Below, in pieces: positions 21,124-33,295 of a DNA stretch of 64,000 bases. The notes under the pieces are model-generated. The model ran no database searches. It saw only the letters and a list, made by a program, of their open reading frames with translations, and was not told the DNA's origin. The position numbers were made by a program, and so were the translations under genes. Positions within the stretch are counted from its first letter, which is position 1, and the number at the start of each line of letters is the position of its first letter. Origin of the DNA: Bathynomus jamesi (Eukaryota; Arthropoda; Malacostraca; Isopoda; Cirolanidae); NCBI GenBank assembly GCA_023014485.1, contig JAJOZX010000198.1, positions 504,501-568,500 of the forward strand. The letters run 5' to 3'.

Positions 21124-22012
21124 AGCGCGAACATTGATATGAATCAGTGTAATGGTGTCATTTTCTGTAATTCTCTCCTTTAAGGTGAGAGATCGCCAAG
21201 AGTCACAACTGCAGTGATTCAACACTTAAGTTGTAACATGGAACTTGTTAATACAAAACAATTATATGCATTTATGATGCTGCCTCGATAAAAAACATTC
21301 TTCGTTTCTAAATAATATTTCTCTCAGTGACTGTTTATTACTATATCAGTGTTGCTAATCTAGAAATAGCATTTGCTCCGGATATAACAATGCCATACCA
21401 GTAGTATCCATTCAGCTGTCGTCCATTTGCTAATTGGAAGACATTCTAAGCAGTGACGTTTGAAACCTACAGATACCCATCAATCTGGTAATGTTATATT
21501 AAAATTTAATATGCATCAAAACATTGTTTTTTTCATTTATAAATCGCCTATCTATGTATTTATACATATCAGGTTTTTGCTCTGTCTTTGTTATGACACA
21601 AAATAATATTTGAATCTGTGTTCAACATTAAATGTAAATAAATAAATGAATCAATTTGGAATTTGCTCAGGGTGCAATAATGCCTACCAACGGCTCTGTT
21701 TTTATACATTGAAACTTCAATTCGTTCAGGATGACAGGCTTGCCGATACCATAAACAGTCATCACGTCCGAAGGTTTTTTTTTTAGTTTTCAGAAGACCA
21801 TTTTTTGTTCACTTCATTGTTAATATATATATCCCCTTCTTGAATTTATATTTAATTATTCCTTTATGTTTCCGTAGTAATATGTAAACCAGAGTGATGA
21901 ATGGGAATAATTATGTTCTAAAGACATTTGGCAATGAGTCAACCAACCAATCAGCGCTAAACTCCAGATTTTCATAAAATGTTACAACCGTTTGTAGTAC
22001 ACACAACAAATA
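21124..22012. other. No gene seen
   Basis: AT-rich DNA beyond the truncated LINE, without a supportable feature. Confidence 0.55.
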
Positions 22013-22210
22013 TACTGTATGCCAGGTGTCGCTATCTGTTCTCAAGAGTGTCCTACGAATAATGAGCACAACTGTACATTTGCTGCCGACCTTCGCTTGT
22101 GCACATATATACGTAAGTAACCTTCGTAACCTTGGCTCCTCCCACTCAACACTCAAAAGTTTAAGAATAGCTAAGTTTCCCCAAAAGGTTGGACACCCTG
22201 GTATACAGTA
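22013..22210. mobile_element. Short MITE-like element
   Basis: The ends TACTGTATGCCAGGTGTC and GACACCCTGGTATACAGTA are imperfect inverted copies about 200 bp apart. TA is at both outer ends. No coding capacity. Confidence 0.5.
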
Positions 22211-22307
22211 TTTAAAAATTAAAACTAGTAAATTTATTATATATTTGAAAAATGAATGGAAAAGATAGTTTTGAATAATAAAATAAAATATAAAATTTAA
22301 ATATAAT

Positions 22308-22327
22308 GCACACACACACACACACAC

Positions 22328-22377
<50 letters not shown>
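22308..22377. repeat. (CA)n(TA)n microsatellite
   Basis: CA repeats running into TA repeats. Confidence 0.95.
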
Positions 22378-22381
<4 letters not shown>

Positions 22382-22601
22382 GAACCAAATGTAGGTGGAC
22401 AGTAAATGATAACGTTTATTTTGAGAATACATATTTAATTTTTTTGTATACTATAATACAAAATAAAATTTAAATAAATTTAGTTATAATATTTAATATA
22501 ATATAACACAAACACCATAGTTATAATGAACACCATAGTTATAATATAATATAACACAAACCGTATTCAACCTACTGTCCACCTACTTTTGGTTCACCGT
22601 G
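22378..22601. mobile_element. MITE, mariner-like ends
   Basis: The ends GGTGAACCAAATGTAGGTGG and CCACCTACTTTTGGTTCACC are inverted copies, about 26 bp long, in a 224-bp element that sits in TA repeats. The inside is AT-only and non-coding, with a duplicated ACACCATAGTTATAAT word. Confidence 0.75.
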
Positions 22602-22924
22602 TATATATATATATACACACTGTATATATATACACATGTAAATAAATAAAGTGTAAATAGATATAAAAGGTTCCAAAAATGAATACAAGAATTATTGAGT
22701 TTTGGATATTAAAATTTGGTGAAAGATTCATTTGTATTCCTTATGATGAGTCACGTTTTCCTTGTTTGTATTAATTTGGTGGTTTAAAAAATTCTTTATA
22801 ATAAAGACTTTTATATAAAGTTATAAGGATAAATTTTACCTGAGCAATTCATGCATAACCAATAGCTTATTAAACTCATACAAAAATTAGGGAAACTTAA
22901 TTGGAAGATACCCAACGTATTAAT

Positions 22925-23060
22925 GATAATAATCAGTAAAGCGAGCCGGAAACTGCACAGGGCTCAGGCTAACTAATGCGGCCCAGTGCCCTATCTTCAC
23001 TTCGCCTACGGGGAGACAGAATTACCCGCTGAGCTACTGGCGTTAGCATCCGCCGTGTAG
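22925..23060 (-). repeat. tRNA-related SINE copy
   Basis: On the minus strand it starts with CCAGTAGCTCAGCGGG (a tRNA box A) and continues with GAAGTGAAG and GCCTGAGC body words found in the copies at 190, 23694 and 47460. Confidence 0.6.
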
Positions 23061-23290
23061 TTTATAGTGGTAAATTGCCAGCCTGTTAATCTGATGGTCA
23101 TAGGTCCGAGACTGGGTTTGGAATTCAGATTTCAGTAATAAAGATGCAGCTATGAGGTCTTTTTCTTCGGGGTTTAATGCTTCAGATCCCACGTAAAGAT
23201 GTAGGTTCTCTCAGTCACATGACTTTATACATGTTTTATGGAGGTTAAACCCCCTCCCCGAACATTATTAGAAGATATCCACATTTCGAC
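23061..23290 (+). repeat. SINE copy with CR1-like tail
   Basis: The head has TAGTGGTAAATTGCCAGCC and GGTCCGAGACTGG (box A/B-like). The 3' half, TTCGGGG...CCCACGTAAAGATGTAGG, is a diverged version of the tail seen in the 5S-type SINE at 45271 and in the LINE 3' region at 48230-48350. Confidence 0.5.
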
Positions 23291-23693
23291 AAAAGCACGG
23301 TTATCCTTATCAAGACCAAGGCACCTTTCACTCTTGAAAAAAGACGATCGTGTTTACATCAAAACTTAAACATCTTACGTAAATATTTATTTTCTATAAC
23401 GAGATGTCAACATAATTCTATTATACATTGTGAAATGTTGAACCCTATAACAGTCATTATTCAAATGAAGGAATTTTTAGAAAAATATAATGCTATGGAT
23501 GGGCATGCACGCCTCTTCCTTATATAAAGTAAAAAATATGCAACGACATGCTTCGATTTGATGATAAGAATATTAATTAGATCAGCAAAGAGAACGTTTG
23601 TATATAACGTACAGGCAAGGACATGCAGAAACGAGAGTATAATAACACTTTAAACGACAGACCAAAACTAAAATGATTTTTTTAAAATAATTA

Positions 23694-23850
23694 AGAGTAT
23701 GGGAGGGCCAGAAACTGGCACAGCGCTCAGGCGGCTCATTGCGCTAACTCCAAGATTACCAGTATCATCCGGAATTAAACTCCCGACCTCAGCGTTTTCA
23801 GTTCGCTTATAAGGAAAAGGTGTTACCCACTGACCTACGAGGCTTGGCTT
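23694..23850 (-). repeat. tRNA-related SINE copy
   Basis: On the minus strand it reads CGTAGGTCAGTGGGTAACACC (box A), GAGGTCGGGAGTTTAATTCC (box B), then GTTAGCGCAATGAGCCGCC and a CTGGCCCTCC tail. Same family as the copies at 190 and 47460. Confidence 0.7.
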
Positions 23851-24375
23851 TTTCTCAAAATAGTGTTCATAATGATTTTATTCAATTTTTACTCTCTCTT
23901 AACGCAAGGTTGGGCTAAGTCAAGGTTAGACTAGGTCAAGGTTAGGTACGTTAGGTTAGGTGAAGTTAGGTTAAATTAAATTGCATCAGATCAAATTTCG
24001 AGAACTTACATTAGATCACTTTATGTTTCATCTTGTTTATTAATTCAAGTCCATGCAAACACTTTCCTCGAAACATTTTGCAAGAGAGAAAAATTTCTGG
24101 ACGTCTTGAGAAAGTTGTCCTTCAGTCAAAAGTTTTGTCATTTAAAAGGTCGAAGAGCCACAAAAAGAATATAAAGCATTTTATATTTATAGTATCATTG
24201 TAAATGGAGGTCCCCAAACAATCTGGACATTGTTTGTAAATAAATATTCTCGAATGAAATCCTGATATAAATACAAACTATTACGATTTCAGCCATTATC
24301 TCAGTGCCAGCGTCACCAATGCGTTTTCAATCTAAAAATTGGGGTTTGTGTAAAACCTTTTCTTACGTTTATTTT

Positions 24376-24379
<4 letters not shown>
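23851..24379. other. No gene; short TTAGG-like run
   Basis: About 23905-23980 holds several GGTTAG/TTAGG words (GGTTAGGTACGTTAGGTTAGG), a degenerate match to the TTAGG arthropod telomere unit. The rest shows no feature. Confidence 0.4.

Positions 24380-24427
<48 letters not shown>
24380..24427. repeat. (TA)n microsatellite
   Basis: TA tract left of the foldback repeat. Confidence 0.95.
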
Positions 24428-24431
<4 letters not shown>

Positions 24432-24433
24432 AT

Positions 24434-24802
24434 GGAACAGCAAGACAAGTCCTTGAACGAATATTTTATTCTTTACAAAGCTTTCGGTGAGGTTCTCACC
24501 ATCTTCGGTGGTAGAACATCGTCTTTGTCATGACTTTAGATTATATCTTGTTTGTGTATTCGGTAATGTTGATTATTATTAATTGGCGAATTACTTTTAA
24601 ATGATTTTATATTATAAGGTAAGTCCTTGTAATTGTTTTAATGGTCTAATATTTGAACTTGCAGCTTCTCGGTTATAGTTTTCACTATATATTTTGTAAC
24701 TATTGTATTTTTTCCACGATTCTACCATTAAAGATGATAAGAGCCTCCCCGAAAGCTTTGTTCAGAATAAAACGTTCGTTCAAGGACTTGTCTTGTTGTT
24801 CC
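24434..24802. repeat. Foldback repeat with ribozyme-like hairpin
   Basis: The ends are inverted copies of about 100 bp (left GACAAGTCCTTGAACGAATA, right its diverged complement). On the minus strand the left arm gives GAAGAT, a perfect GGTGAG/CTCACC stem and CGAAAGC. The arrangement recalls the hairpin at 7500-7655 and hammerhead cores in Penelope-like terminal repeats. No ORF. Confidence 0.55.
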
Positions 24803-25852
24803 TTAATAAACTTAGATTTTCATCTAGAAAAACTTCAACAATATTGTGTGTATATATATATTATATATATTATATATATATATAATACTCAATTTACAAA
24901 CAAATTTGCAAGTCTGAAACTTTCTGTTAATTAATTATGGTCTTATTATGGTCTTTCTTAAGAGGGAAGTCCTACAGTGAAAATTCCATTATCTCGAGGT
25001 TATTTCCCGCCGACTTTGAGGTGTCTTTGCTTGTTTGTGCGCAATAGCGTGTTTTTTTTTAGGATTTCGTCTCTAGACAACGGCTTTAATCCGCGGTATA
25101 TATCTTTCCTCTTCTAGGTTATAAGAGTTTCATATTTGCCTTGGACTCGGTAATGAGTACACTTTCTGTTTGACTTCGACTCGGAAATGAACGCACCTCT
25201 TTTGTCTCCTTTTTTGCGCTTTGTTATTTGCGACTGGCAACAACGTCTCTTCCGAAAAGTAGTGGTTCCTTGGCTGGGGTAATCTGCTCTATACAGTACA
25301 ATACTCGGAGAGCTTGTGACAGGCCCACATGGAGAGACATGGAATTTCGTTCTAAAGGTCGCTTCAAATGGGGGAAAGAACGAAACTGAAGCAGTTTTTG
25401 CCATGATTTCGAGATCAGAATTTACCCGTCATTTTTCGAACTTTTTTTTGCTTGGGAAATATTTATATGTATACAAAAGAATACATAAGACTCCAAACAG
25501 TAAGAGATCGGTTGGTTCCTACAAGGTTGTCTGTTTAAGGAAGAAGATTAAAAGATGGAAGAAAATTTAAAGACAAATGAAATTTTGAAGAAAGCAAAGA
25601 AGGGCGATGGAAAGAAAGGAAGGAAATTTAAATATAAGTGAAAATTTTAAAGCAAAGACGAAAGAGTCCGAATGAAAATTCTATAATACTTTTATGCGGT
25701 AACATGGTTATATCTTTTTTTTTAAATTTATTGATCTTTGTTGTTTGGAGGGTTATAAGGTTTAGAAGATTATAAGATACCCCATTTTTTTTATACTTTC
25801 CATAAGTGAATGATGATTTACATCTCTATTTCCTTTCCAAAGTGTACAGGTT
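24803..25852. other. No gene seen
   Basis: Short TATATTATATAT runs at 24850-24890, otherwise plain AT-rich DNA up to the Polinton. Confidence 0.55.
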
Positions 25853-25858
25853 TAGTTC

Positions 25859-26140
25859 AGTAGTATAGCCGCAAAAGGGGAGAGTGCAAGAATGTTGCAA
25901 GTTATTATGTAATGTTGCAATGTTGCAAAGGGGGGCGGGGGTTGCAAATAAAAAAATAAAAAAAATAAAAAAAAATCCTCCAAAGGGGGGGGGATGCTGC
26001 AGGTGCAACAAGGAAAACTTGGAGGCGGCGTTATCCCCCAAGAGAAAGAAGGAGAAGAGAAAGGAGGAGGAGAGGTGTTCACCTGGCAGGAGCAAAGTGC
26101 ATATTAAGACTTCAGCCGAGTAGGCGTTGTTTTATAGGCT
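25859..26140 (+). repeat. Polinton left terminal inverted repeat
   Basis: It shares with the right end the words GGGGAGAGTGCAAGAATG, GAGAGGTGTTCACCTGGCAG and AGACTTCAGCCGAGTAGGCG, in inverted order. It contains G-rich tracts (GGGGGGCGGGGG, GGGGGGGGG) and A-rich filler where the right end has its own repeats, so the two ends have diverged by indels. Confidence 0.85.
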
Positions 26141-26470
26141 CCTAATCAGCCAGTTGGCTGTAAATGGCTTGAGTTGCCAGATACCTCTTTTTAGCGATAC
26201 CATTGTATACATTATTATAGACTCCTAATCAGCCAGTTGGCTGTAAATGGCTTGAGTTGCCAGATACCTCTTTTTAGCGATACCATTGTATACATTATTA
26301 TAGACTCCTAATCAGCCAGTTGGCTGTAAATGGCTTGAGTTGCCAGATACCTCTTTTTAGCAGTATTATTGTATACATTATTATATACGCCTAATCAGCC
26401 AGTTGGCTGTAAATGGCTTGAGTTGCCAGATACCACTTTTACCCATTATTATGGTGAGTTGTCTCCAATT
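26141..26470 (+). repeat. 83-bp tandem repeat, about four copies
   Basis: The word CCTAATCAGCCAGTTGGCTG recurs at 26141, 26224, 26307 and 26390, an exact 83-bp period. Copies one to three are almost identical, and the fourth diverges after GCCAGATACC. The array lies directly inside the left Polinton end. The right end has a single related block near 44380-44410. Confidence 0.95.
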
Positions 26471-26609
26471 AAAAGATTTCGTTCCATCAGATACCATTGT
26501 ATACATTATTATATTTCTTAAAAGAATACCGGTAGTAGGTTTAGAAGGCGTAACAATTAAGTAAAACAACATTGCATCATTCTGTTTATTATAAATATAT
26601 AGAAAATAA

Positions 26610-26870
26610 ATATACATTTCAATTGAGGAATATGCATATAACAGTACAGGAAATATATACACACAATTATGGATATATATAAAATAAAATATACATATCA
26701 AATAGAGATAAATACACTTCAATAGAAATATGTACATAACAGTACAGGAGAAATATCACGCAAAATATATATAAAAATACAATTCAATAGAAATATGCGT
26801 ATAATCAGTACAGGAGAAATGTCAAGCAAAAAATATATATAAATACAATTCACTTTTTTTTTCAAAATAC
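26610..26870. repeat. Diverged subterminal repeats
   Basis: Three related segments with TTCAATAGAAATATG...CAGTACAGG begin at about 26617, 26719 and 26784. AT-rich and non-coding. Confidence 0.6.
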
Positions 26871-26960
26871 TAAACTCGGTCTTAATCGAGTTTACAATTA
26901 CATCATTATTGCTCTGCATTACGCAGTATATGCGGCTTAATAATATTTCACCGCTTAAAG

Positions 26961-27194
26961 TTAGGGAAACCTGTACTCGATATGAAGGGCTTTCATATCG
27001 TTCAGTACTATTTTTTTTCCCACTTTACAACCGGTTGGTAAGTCATCTTTAAATACGTCTAGAATACAATCAAAAGCACGCACAAAGAGTTCATCGTTAG
27101 CTACATTATTAAACACAAGTTTATAAACACGCTTTTCCAATCGAGGGTTTATTTCTACCGACTCGAGCTTTTCAATCGTGAACTCACTCAACAT
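26961..27194 (-). CDS. Polinton hypothetical protein, 77 residues
   Basis: A small ORF whose ATG lies inside the end of the preceding gene (11-base overlap), typical of compact virus-like cassettes. Lys/Glu/Val-rich, with no motif that I recognise. It may be a separate protein or the frameshifted tail of its neighbour. There is no sign of a membrane segment. Confidence 0.5.
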   Translation of the reverse strand: MLSEFTIEKLESVEINPRLEKRVYKLVFNNVANDELFVRAFDCILDVFKDDLPTGCKVGKKIVLNDMKALHIEYRFP

Positions 27195-27930
27195 AGCGGC
27201 AATTGAAATAATCTTCTAAATCGTTACGACAACTGCGCGTTATATAAAGAAATAGTTCTTCAGGGTGAACGGTGTAGGTGAGCTCAGCCTTGTACCGATC
27301 AATTGCTTTGTACCAAAGTTCATGGTATTTCAAAGAGTCTAAACTTTTTAAATAAAAGTCCAGCTCTAGACCATTCTCACCAGCCCTACACTCGGTAAAC
27401 CCATCGAGCAGAGCGGTGTAGGCGTATTCAAGTACTGTATCAAAATAAAGCATGTCCGTAACACGCGCGTCTAATATAGGTTTCAGTTTACGGAATCCGA
27501 CGATTTCAAACATTCTGTCGAGGATGAAACGGTTTCGCGTAGGAACAAGAGCGTTATTATCAGAAGCATTCTTCCACATCAGCCGTATATCAATGTACGG
27601 CCGATCGTTATTTATACACAACGTACATACAACGGCGTATGAGGGTGCGTCACTAATCTGCTCTCTTCTTGTACCTACGTTAGCAGGTATTTTATAACGA
27701 TCTTCACTCCACTTCTCAACTATCACGAAGATTCTATTCATCTCCTCGATACTTAAATAAACCCGTTTGTTTGTCGGTCTACATTCCGTTTCGAGTACAT
27801 AGCTAATGGTACCGGAATTACGCCTGAACACGCGCAACGATTTCGTCACTGACACATCATACGAGGCGTTGAGAATGCTGCTCAAAGGAAGTTCCATCGT
27901 ATTCGAGGAGCGCACGTCCACTCGGCTCAA
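27184..27930 (-). CDS. Polinton hypothetical protein, 248 residues
   Basis: An uninterrupted ORF on the minus strand at the left side of the element, downstream of the polymerase gene and in the same direction. I do not recognise a domain. It has evenly mixed charge, several Tyr-rich segments near the C-terminus (YIT, YFNCRYVE) and no signal peptide or membrane helix. Its open frame contrasts with the broken neighbours, so it may have been under constraint until recently. The next ORF overlaps its stop. Confidence 0.6.
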   Translation of the reverse strand: MSRVDVRSSNTMELPLSSILNASYDVSVTKSLRVFRRNSGTISYVLETECRPTNKRVYLSIEEMNRIFVIVEKWSEDRYKIPANVGTRREQISDAPSYAVVCTLCINNDRPYIDIRLMWKNASDNNALVPTRNRFILDRMFEIVGFRKLKPILDARVTDMLYFDTVLEYAYTALLDGFTECRAGENGLELDFYLKSLDSLKYHELWYKAIDRYKAELTYTVHPEELFLYITRSCRNDLEDYFNCRYVE

Positions 27931-28135
27931 GCTCTGAGATAACTATGAGCCGTGTGAGGCACGCAGGTAGGCAGGAATTGTTCGACGGGCGGCTGACTCG
28001 ATGATACGTGAATGGGCTTGTTCGTATGACCGCGAGTCGAATTGTTGTACATATTTCGGTACAAGAATTAATTTCATCACCACCAGCCTACGCACCAGAC
28101 AGTTTGGATAAGAACTAGGAACATTTTATGTTTTA

Positions 28136-28725
28136 CTAAACATCTCCACACTCCGGCGCACTATTTGAGAGGAACATATGTTCATATTTTTCCTTTCTGC
28201 CCATCAAACGATACTCGTCTCTAAACTCTGTTAAAAATTCACGCAGGGCACTAGCCACAACCTCACTACGAACCTCATCATGATATACGTTAATAGAGTG
28301 ATAAAAATACTTAAGATTGTCCATGATCACGAGATTCACATTTTCAGTCGTAGGGTATGAGTAATCGACATGGTGTAGCATGACGTAATACCGCTTGTCA
28401 CACCACCCATCAGCAAGACTCATTATCCATACCTGCTGCTTCTCTTCTGCACGCGTTGTTTCTTTTACTTCACGGTGTATGTGAGACTTTATAAAGTTTA
28501 GCTCTGCAGTATACTTCAGCACATCGTCTGTGCAACGAAAGCCTTCAACGGTCTCACCAGAACATCCGTAGAGTATTTGTACATCTTGGAACTTCGCACA
28601 ATCCAATGTGTTTTAAAAGAGGCATAGGAGGGAGGAATAGGAAGTTTTTCGGTATCCACCACATCCTGGCACTTTACTGAATACCATTTCGTAAACGTTG
28701 TGCAAGCAATATTAAAGGTAGCCAT
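28136..28725 (-). pseudogene. Polinton hypothetical protein, frameshifted
   Basis: The reading starts at ATG 28725 (MATFNIACTTFTKWYSVKC) and shifts frame near 28600 into a 156-codon block (28606-28136). I do not recognise the family. The second block contains many His, Tyr and Glu residues and a WIMSLADGW segment. It lies between the polymerase gene and the 248-residue ORF and reads in the same direction, so it is probably part of the same early cassette. Confidence 0.5.
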
Positions 28726-28852
28726 TTGAATACACGTCTGATCTGAATACACGTCTGATCTCTCGGGCTTACTGCGGTCGACTGACCAAGCAGGGACTCC
28801 CAGATAGTAGCATGACTCACGGTCTTACAGTGGGCGGGGCTTAGAACTTTCA

Positions 28853-28856
<4 letters not shown>

Positions 28857-28887
<31 letters not shown>
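28857..28887. repeat. (CA)n microsatellite
   Basis: Pure CA repeat. Just right of it, ATTTAATAAACGAGATATTCAAG occurs twice (28920-28990), each followed by a short TA tract. Confidence 0.9.
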
Positions 28888-28888
<1 letters not shown>

Positions 28889-29051
28889 GGAGAAAGTGAA
28901 ACGCTATTTGAAACATGATTTATTTAATAAACGAGATATTCAAGTTATATATATTTACAAATACGATTTAATAAACGAGATATTCAAGTTATATATATAT
29001 ATATATTTACAAATAGATACGATTATATACAAGACGTGTGAGTTAGAAGCA

Positions 29052-32000
29052 TCATTGGTATCCAAAGGGTACGGTATCATAGGTACCAGGTAACTGGTAA
29101 CGTTTCCTATAGGTGTTACGGCACACCTTCGTACCCCTAAGTTCCTTCACGCCCCCCAGCTTCTGCGCCCGAAAATTGTGGGTGCCTACAATTAGTTGGG
29201 GAGGTTGCTCATCATCGTCCAAACATACTAGATCCTTCAACGACTCAAAGTTAACAACCTCCCGATTCGCATGGTTGAGCGTAATACCCTTTGCCTTCAC
29301 GATATATTTCATTTCCTCCCCCACCCTGACCCGTACCCCATAAGTCTTAGGTCCTGTTGAGGCAAAAGAGTCGGCGTATGCGTTGTCCCCATACTCATCC
29401 TTGATCTCATCAGTGAGCTCGCCGAGGAACTCCCCAATAGTGGGCATGTATTCACCCTCCCTCTCTGTGAATATCATGCTATCTGTATCGGCATACAATA
29501 CTCTCCGCCCAAGAGAATGCAATAGACCCCAAAGTTTTATACGGGCATAGGCTGTTGTGAAGCTGGCCACAGGTATGTTTGTAACCCTTGAGGTATCTGT
29601 GGCAAATTCAGTGTTGTTGTACTTTATTACGTAAGTATTACCTACATTTACGATCTTCATGACCTCTTTATCGGGGGCATTGGCATAATCCCAGACATCG
29701 CTATAACTTTGTGCCAAATCAATGCTCCCTCTGCCGGTATTCTGCGCAAATTTTCCCCATAGACTGTTTAGACACAACTTTGCACTAAAGCGCTTGCCAG
29801 GATTCTTTACAATTTGACACGTTCAAGTTGTATACCTTCGCGGTCGCGGTAACGTTGAATATAGGCCGACTTTTCATCTTCGGTATCAAATCCTCGCGGA
29901 TACCCTGATGCCTCAACCTTATCCTTCAAAAAGGTGTTTATATATGGTGTGAAAAGGTTGGGTAGCTTCAGAAACCTCCACACCTCATGTATCTTCAGTA
30001 TTCTATAACCATGGCGTACGGCTAGGGCCAACTCAGGACTTGTATATACGCCTCTGATCTCACGCTGGTGGGGTATATGGTTACATTCGCCGTTATCCTT
30101 TTCCGCGCACTTCACGCACAGGGTAAACATGAGCTTGTCGTCGATAACGACAGGTAAGATCGGCATCCATAAATTGCGTGGGGGGAGTACGTCTACGAAA
30201 GAGAGCCCAAAGTAACGATCATTCAAATTTTTTGAAAATTCATTGATGGAGGGTAGGCTAGGTCCCACCAGTTTCTCAGGAGCGCCCACGGGGTACGGAT
30301 TGCTCTTCATCACGTATGGGTATAAAGAACAGAATTCGTAGTAATGGAGCTTCACGCCCTCCGTAGGTGGAAAGTATAGTCTGAAAGGATTTGTACGTCC
30401 TCCAAACAAGCTATCACCACATTTGAGAGGATCCAGCACCATTGAACGCTTGATCGTTTTTATTTCCTCACGGTACACCTCGTCTGTCTCCATCCGTGCA
30501 TCATATTCATGCTCCCACAAGAATTTGTGAGTGAACTGTGATCCTATAAGTTGATCGCGGGTGCGGGTCGATGCAAGACAGTCGGCAGGAGACCTACCGT
30601 GGATATCTCCGGTGATTCCGCACTCAGGACGGGGGCATCCATGCCACCAGCAACCGTTAAAGGAGTACACAGTCTTCACACCAGTGACACGGTTTTCACT
30701 TAACCCATCAACCCAAAAAACACGTCCATTAATCTTAATGGGTACTTCACCCGTGTTGCGGGCGTGCTTTATGTATACACCTGTCTGTTGCTGTAGGTGT
30801 ATGAGCCAGTAAATAGCCTTGTGCCCGTAACTGCGGGGATTGTTTCGGTGAATAATGGCTAAGGTGTCTTTCGGCATGAAGTTATTCTTGAACACCGTAA
30901 AACATAATGATGCGATGGTGGTTGCGACTTGCAGTGGATCGCATTTGAAACGGGCTATGTACATCTTTCTAAAGGCCTGGAAACATACTCTAAGCACGCG
31001 CACATCATTCACGCAATAACACTCACATTCATCAGCTATATTATAAGGGTTACTTTCATTAAAACTGTCGTAGTATCGATCAAAGTCTTCACGTTCATCC
31101 ATACAGTCAAAATAATGTTTGGGGGGTGGTGGGCCTACGTAGTTTAAAGTCTCGCTGGTGAGGAAAGTGTAAGGGAAGTTTCTTTTGGAAACTTCAGCTG
31201 CTACTCCCATCACCTTGGGTAGCTTTGCTAATTTACAAGGTGTGAATAATAAAGTATCTTTAAATTGTACATTGCCTCTTATCTGCATCTTTATTAATTT
31301 GTTGCCTCTTTTCAATGGATCACCTGTAAATATCTCAGAGGATTCGTGTTCAAGCAACTCCTTATAAAGGAACTGCGTGTCAAACTTTGCCTGTTATGGG
31401 CGAGAATTACACAGTCATTTTTTTGAACTTGTCGGCTAACTTGACAATATAGGACACAAATAGTTTCACAGGACTATCGCTGACATTCGTTTTAAAAACG
31501 TTTGTCCGTTTACCACATTTGGGGCACTCGTCACATTCGATATCCATACACTCATCGCAGATAGTCTGGCTCACAAGTAAATGTGGAATTACCTCTTTGG
31601 TTTCAGCTTTCGTATATGTTTCTATATCGTAGTATACAGTTATACAAGGGTTATTTTTAGGCTTAGCATCTTTCATATAACACACATGCTTTACTCCATC
31701 CGCCTTATATTCCTCCTGGCATGTAGGACAGTGAATTACGTCACACTTGTGCTTAAATTTCCCCCAATTATCCATTGTGTGAAACATACCACATTCACAG
31801 ATTCTCATTTTCCTGCACGTGCCAATTGATTTATGGAAATCAAAACAGCTATTATTGAAAAATGTGCGTCTACCCATCACAGTCTCTCTTCTCAGCTTCA
31901 ACTACACGGCTTTCACATTTGGTGCTTTTACACTGCTCACATACCATGTGACATTCTTTACAATGTCTCACTATATCATCCGCAAACTCGAGGCACCCCT

Positions 32001-33273
32001 TACACAAATCATGATGTCTCCCATATTTTCGACTTTTGTCATAACTCGCGTAAAGCCACCTTATATTACGGATGGGGAGATACGTTGTCCCTGACAATCC
32101 TAAAATAAGTAGGGGTCTTGTACGATCTCTCACACAGCTTTTAAAAACATACACAGTCCTACGACGATCATCCAACCTAAACTCAACTATGCGGACATTC
32201 TTTTCCAGTTCTACCCTTCTCAGCTCTTCAGGACCCATATTACAGTCAAATTCAAGTTCACAGTCTACAGCTAGTTTAAGGGCACGCTCCACGACTGTAG
32301 GCAACCAAATTTTTTGAGTTCGTGTATTTTGTACAGTAAACATACGTGCTAAGAGTACTGCTATAGAGCCGCAACCACGATCGACGTTTATATGCCGTCT
32401 ATAAATAGCTTGAGAATTGAGGTTAAGATTATACGGTATGGCACTAGGCCCGCAACACGGAATACACGGTCAATATTTACCGTGAAGTTGTCCATATTGA
32501 GGCTATACTACTTTGGGCGGCTTGCATTATACGTCCTAATATATATTCTACATCTTCAGCCGCCAAACGTCTAAATGGCACTATCACCCAATAATCGTCT
32601 ACATCACCGTCATCTGACCCGAATCCAAAGGACAGACTCGTCCTGACTTCACGCTCGTCGCGATTCTGAAGAGCAAACTCTATAATACGCTCTACAACCC
32701 GGCGTAGTCCGCGCTCAATACCATTGCTATACATGACTCTAAGGTCGACCCTGACTCTATACCGATTTCTAGTCAAGGCTGGGGTGGGGGCTGCGGAGCG
32801 CACCAATTCGAGCGTCATATCTTCCTCAACAGAACGGGGGGCGGCGGATGAATTAGGGGATATATTAGCAGAAGGTGCTGCTGATGGGGGCCTGTTGCGT
32901 AGGAGGTTGATGGTTGGGGCTCTATTATTGTAGACTTAACAGAACGGGGGGCGGCGGATGAATAAGGGGATATATTAGGTGCTGCTGGGGGGGTTGTTGC
33001 GTAAGAGGTTGAAGGTTGGGGATCTATTACCGCTGCAACAGGTGCGTATTTCGGGCGCTTTATACCTGACGTGGGTATCTCATACCTCCGCTTTGGACGT
33101 GTTACCGGTATCGCTGGTGAGGGTTCGTTGGCAGGGGAGGAGATCACAACTACACTGTCGTCGAGGTCATCCGTAATGATGGGCTGCTCTACCTCATCGT
33201 CATTCACGGTTCTGTGGGAGAAGAAATATAAGGAACAGCACTCAAAATTTGTAATATTTTGTAAATGACCCAC
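29052..33273 (-). pseudogene. Protein-primed DNA polymerase B of Polinton
   Basis: The gene runs right to left through six blocks: 33273-32815 and 32818-32477 (disordered Pro/Ser-rich N-terminus with PSTSYAT repeats), 32343-31870, 31901-31407, 31357-29807 and 29777-29052. Order of motifs: Cys/His pairs (CKGC, CKEC, CEQC); exonuclease I YYDIET near 31630; exonuclease II region, which straddles a frameshift near 31390; exonuclease III YCVNDVRVL; the family word GCWWHGCPRPECG; motif A YEFCSLYPYV near 30335; motif B LNSLWGKF near 29760; motif C YADTDS near 29490. Family members replicate the element from a protein primer. The motif A position normally Asp reads Glu (GAA), and four or more frameshifts add to the evidence for inactivity. 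It is divergent from, and almost touches, the ATPase gene. Confidence 0.88.
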
Positions 33274-33295
33274 TTAGGAGTGTGACGTGTTAGAA

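Noticed and set aside
23905..23980. Interstitial telomere (TTAGG)n
   Set aside because: Only a few imperfect units; too degenerate to call.
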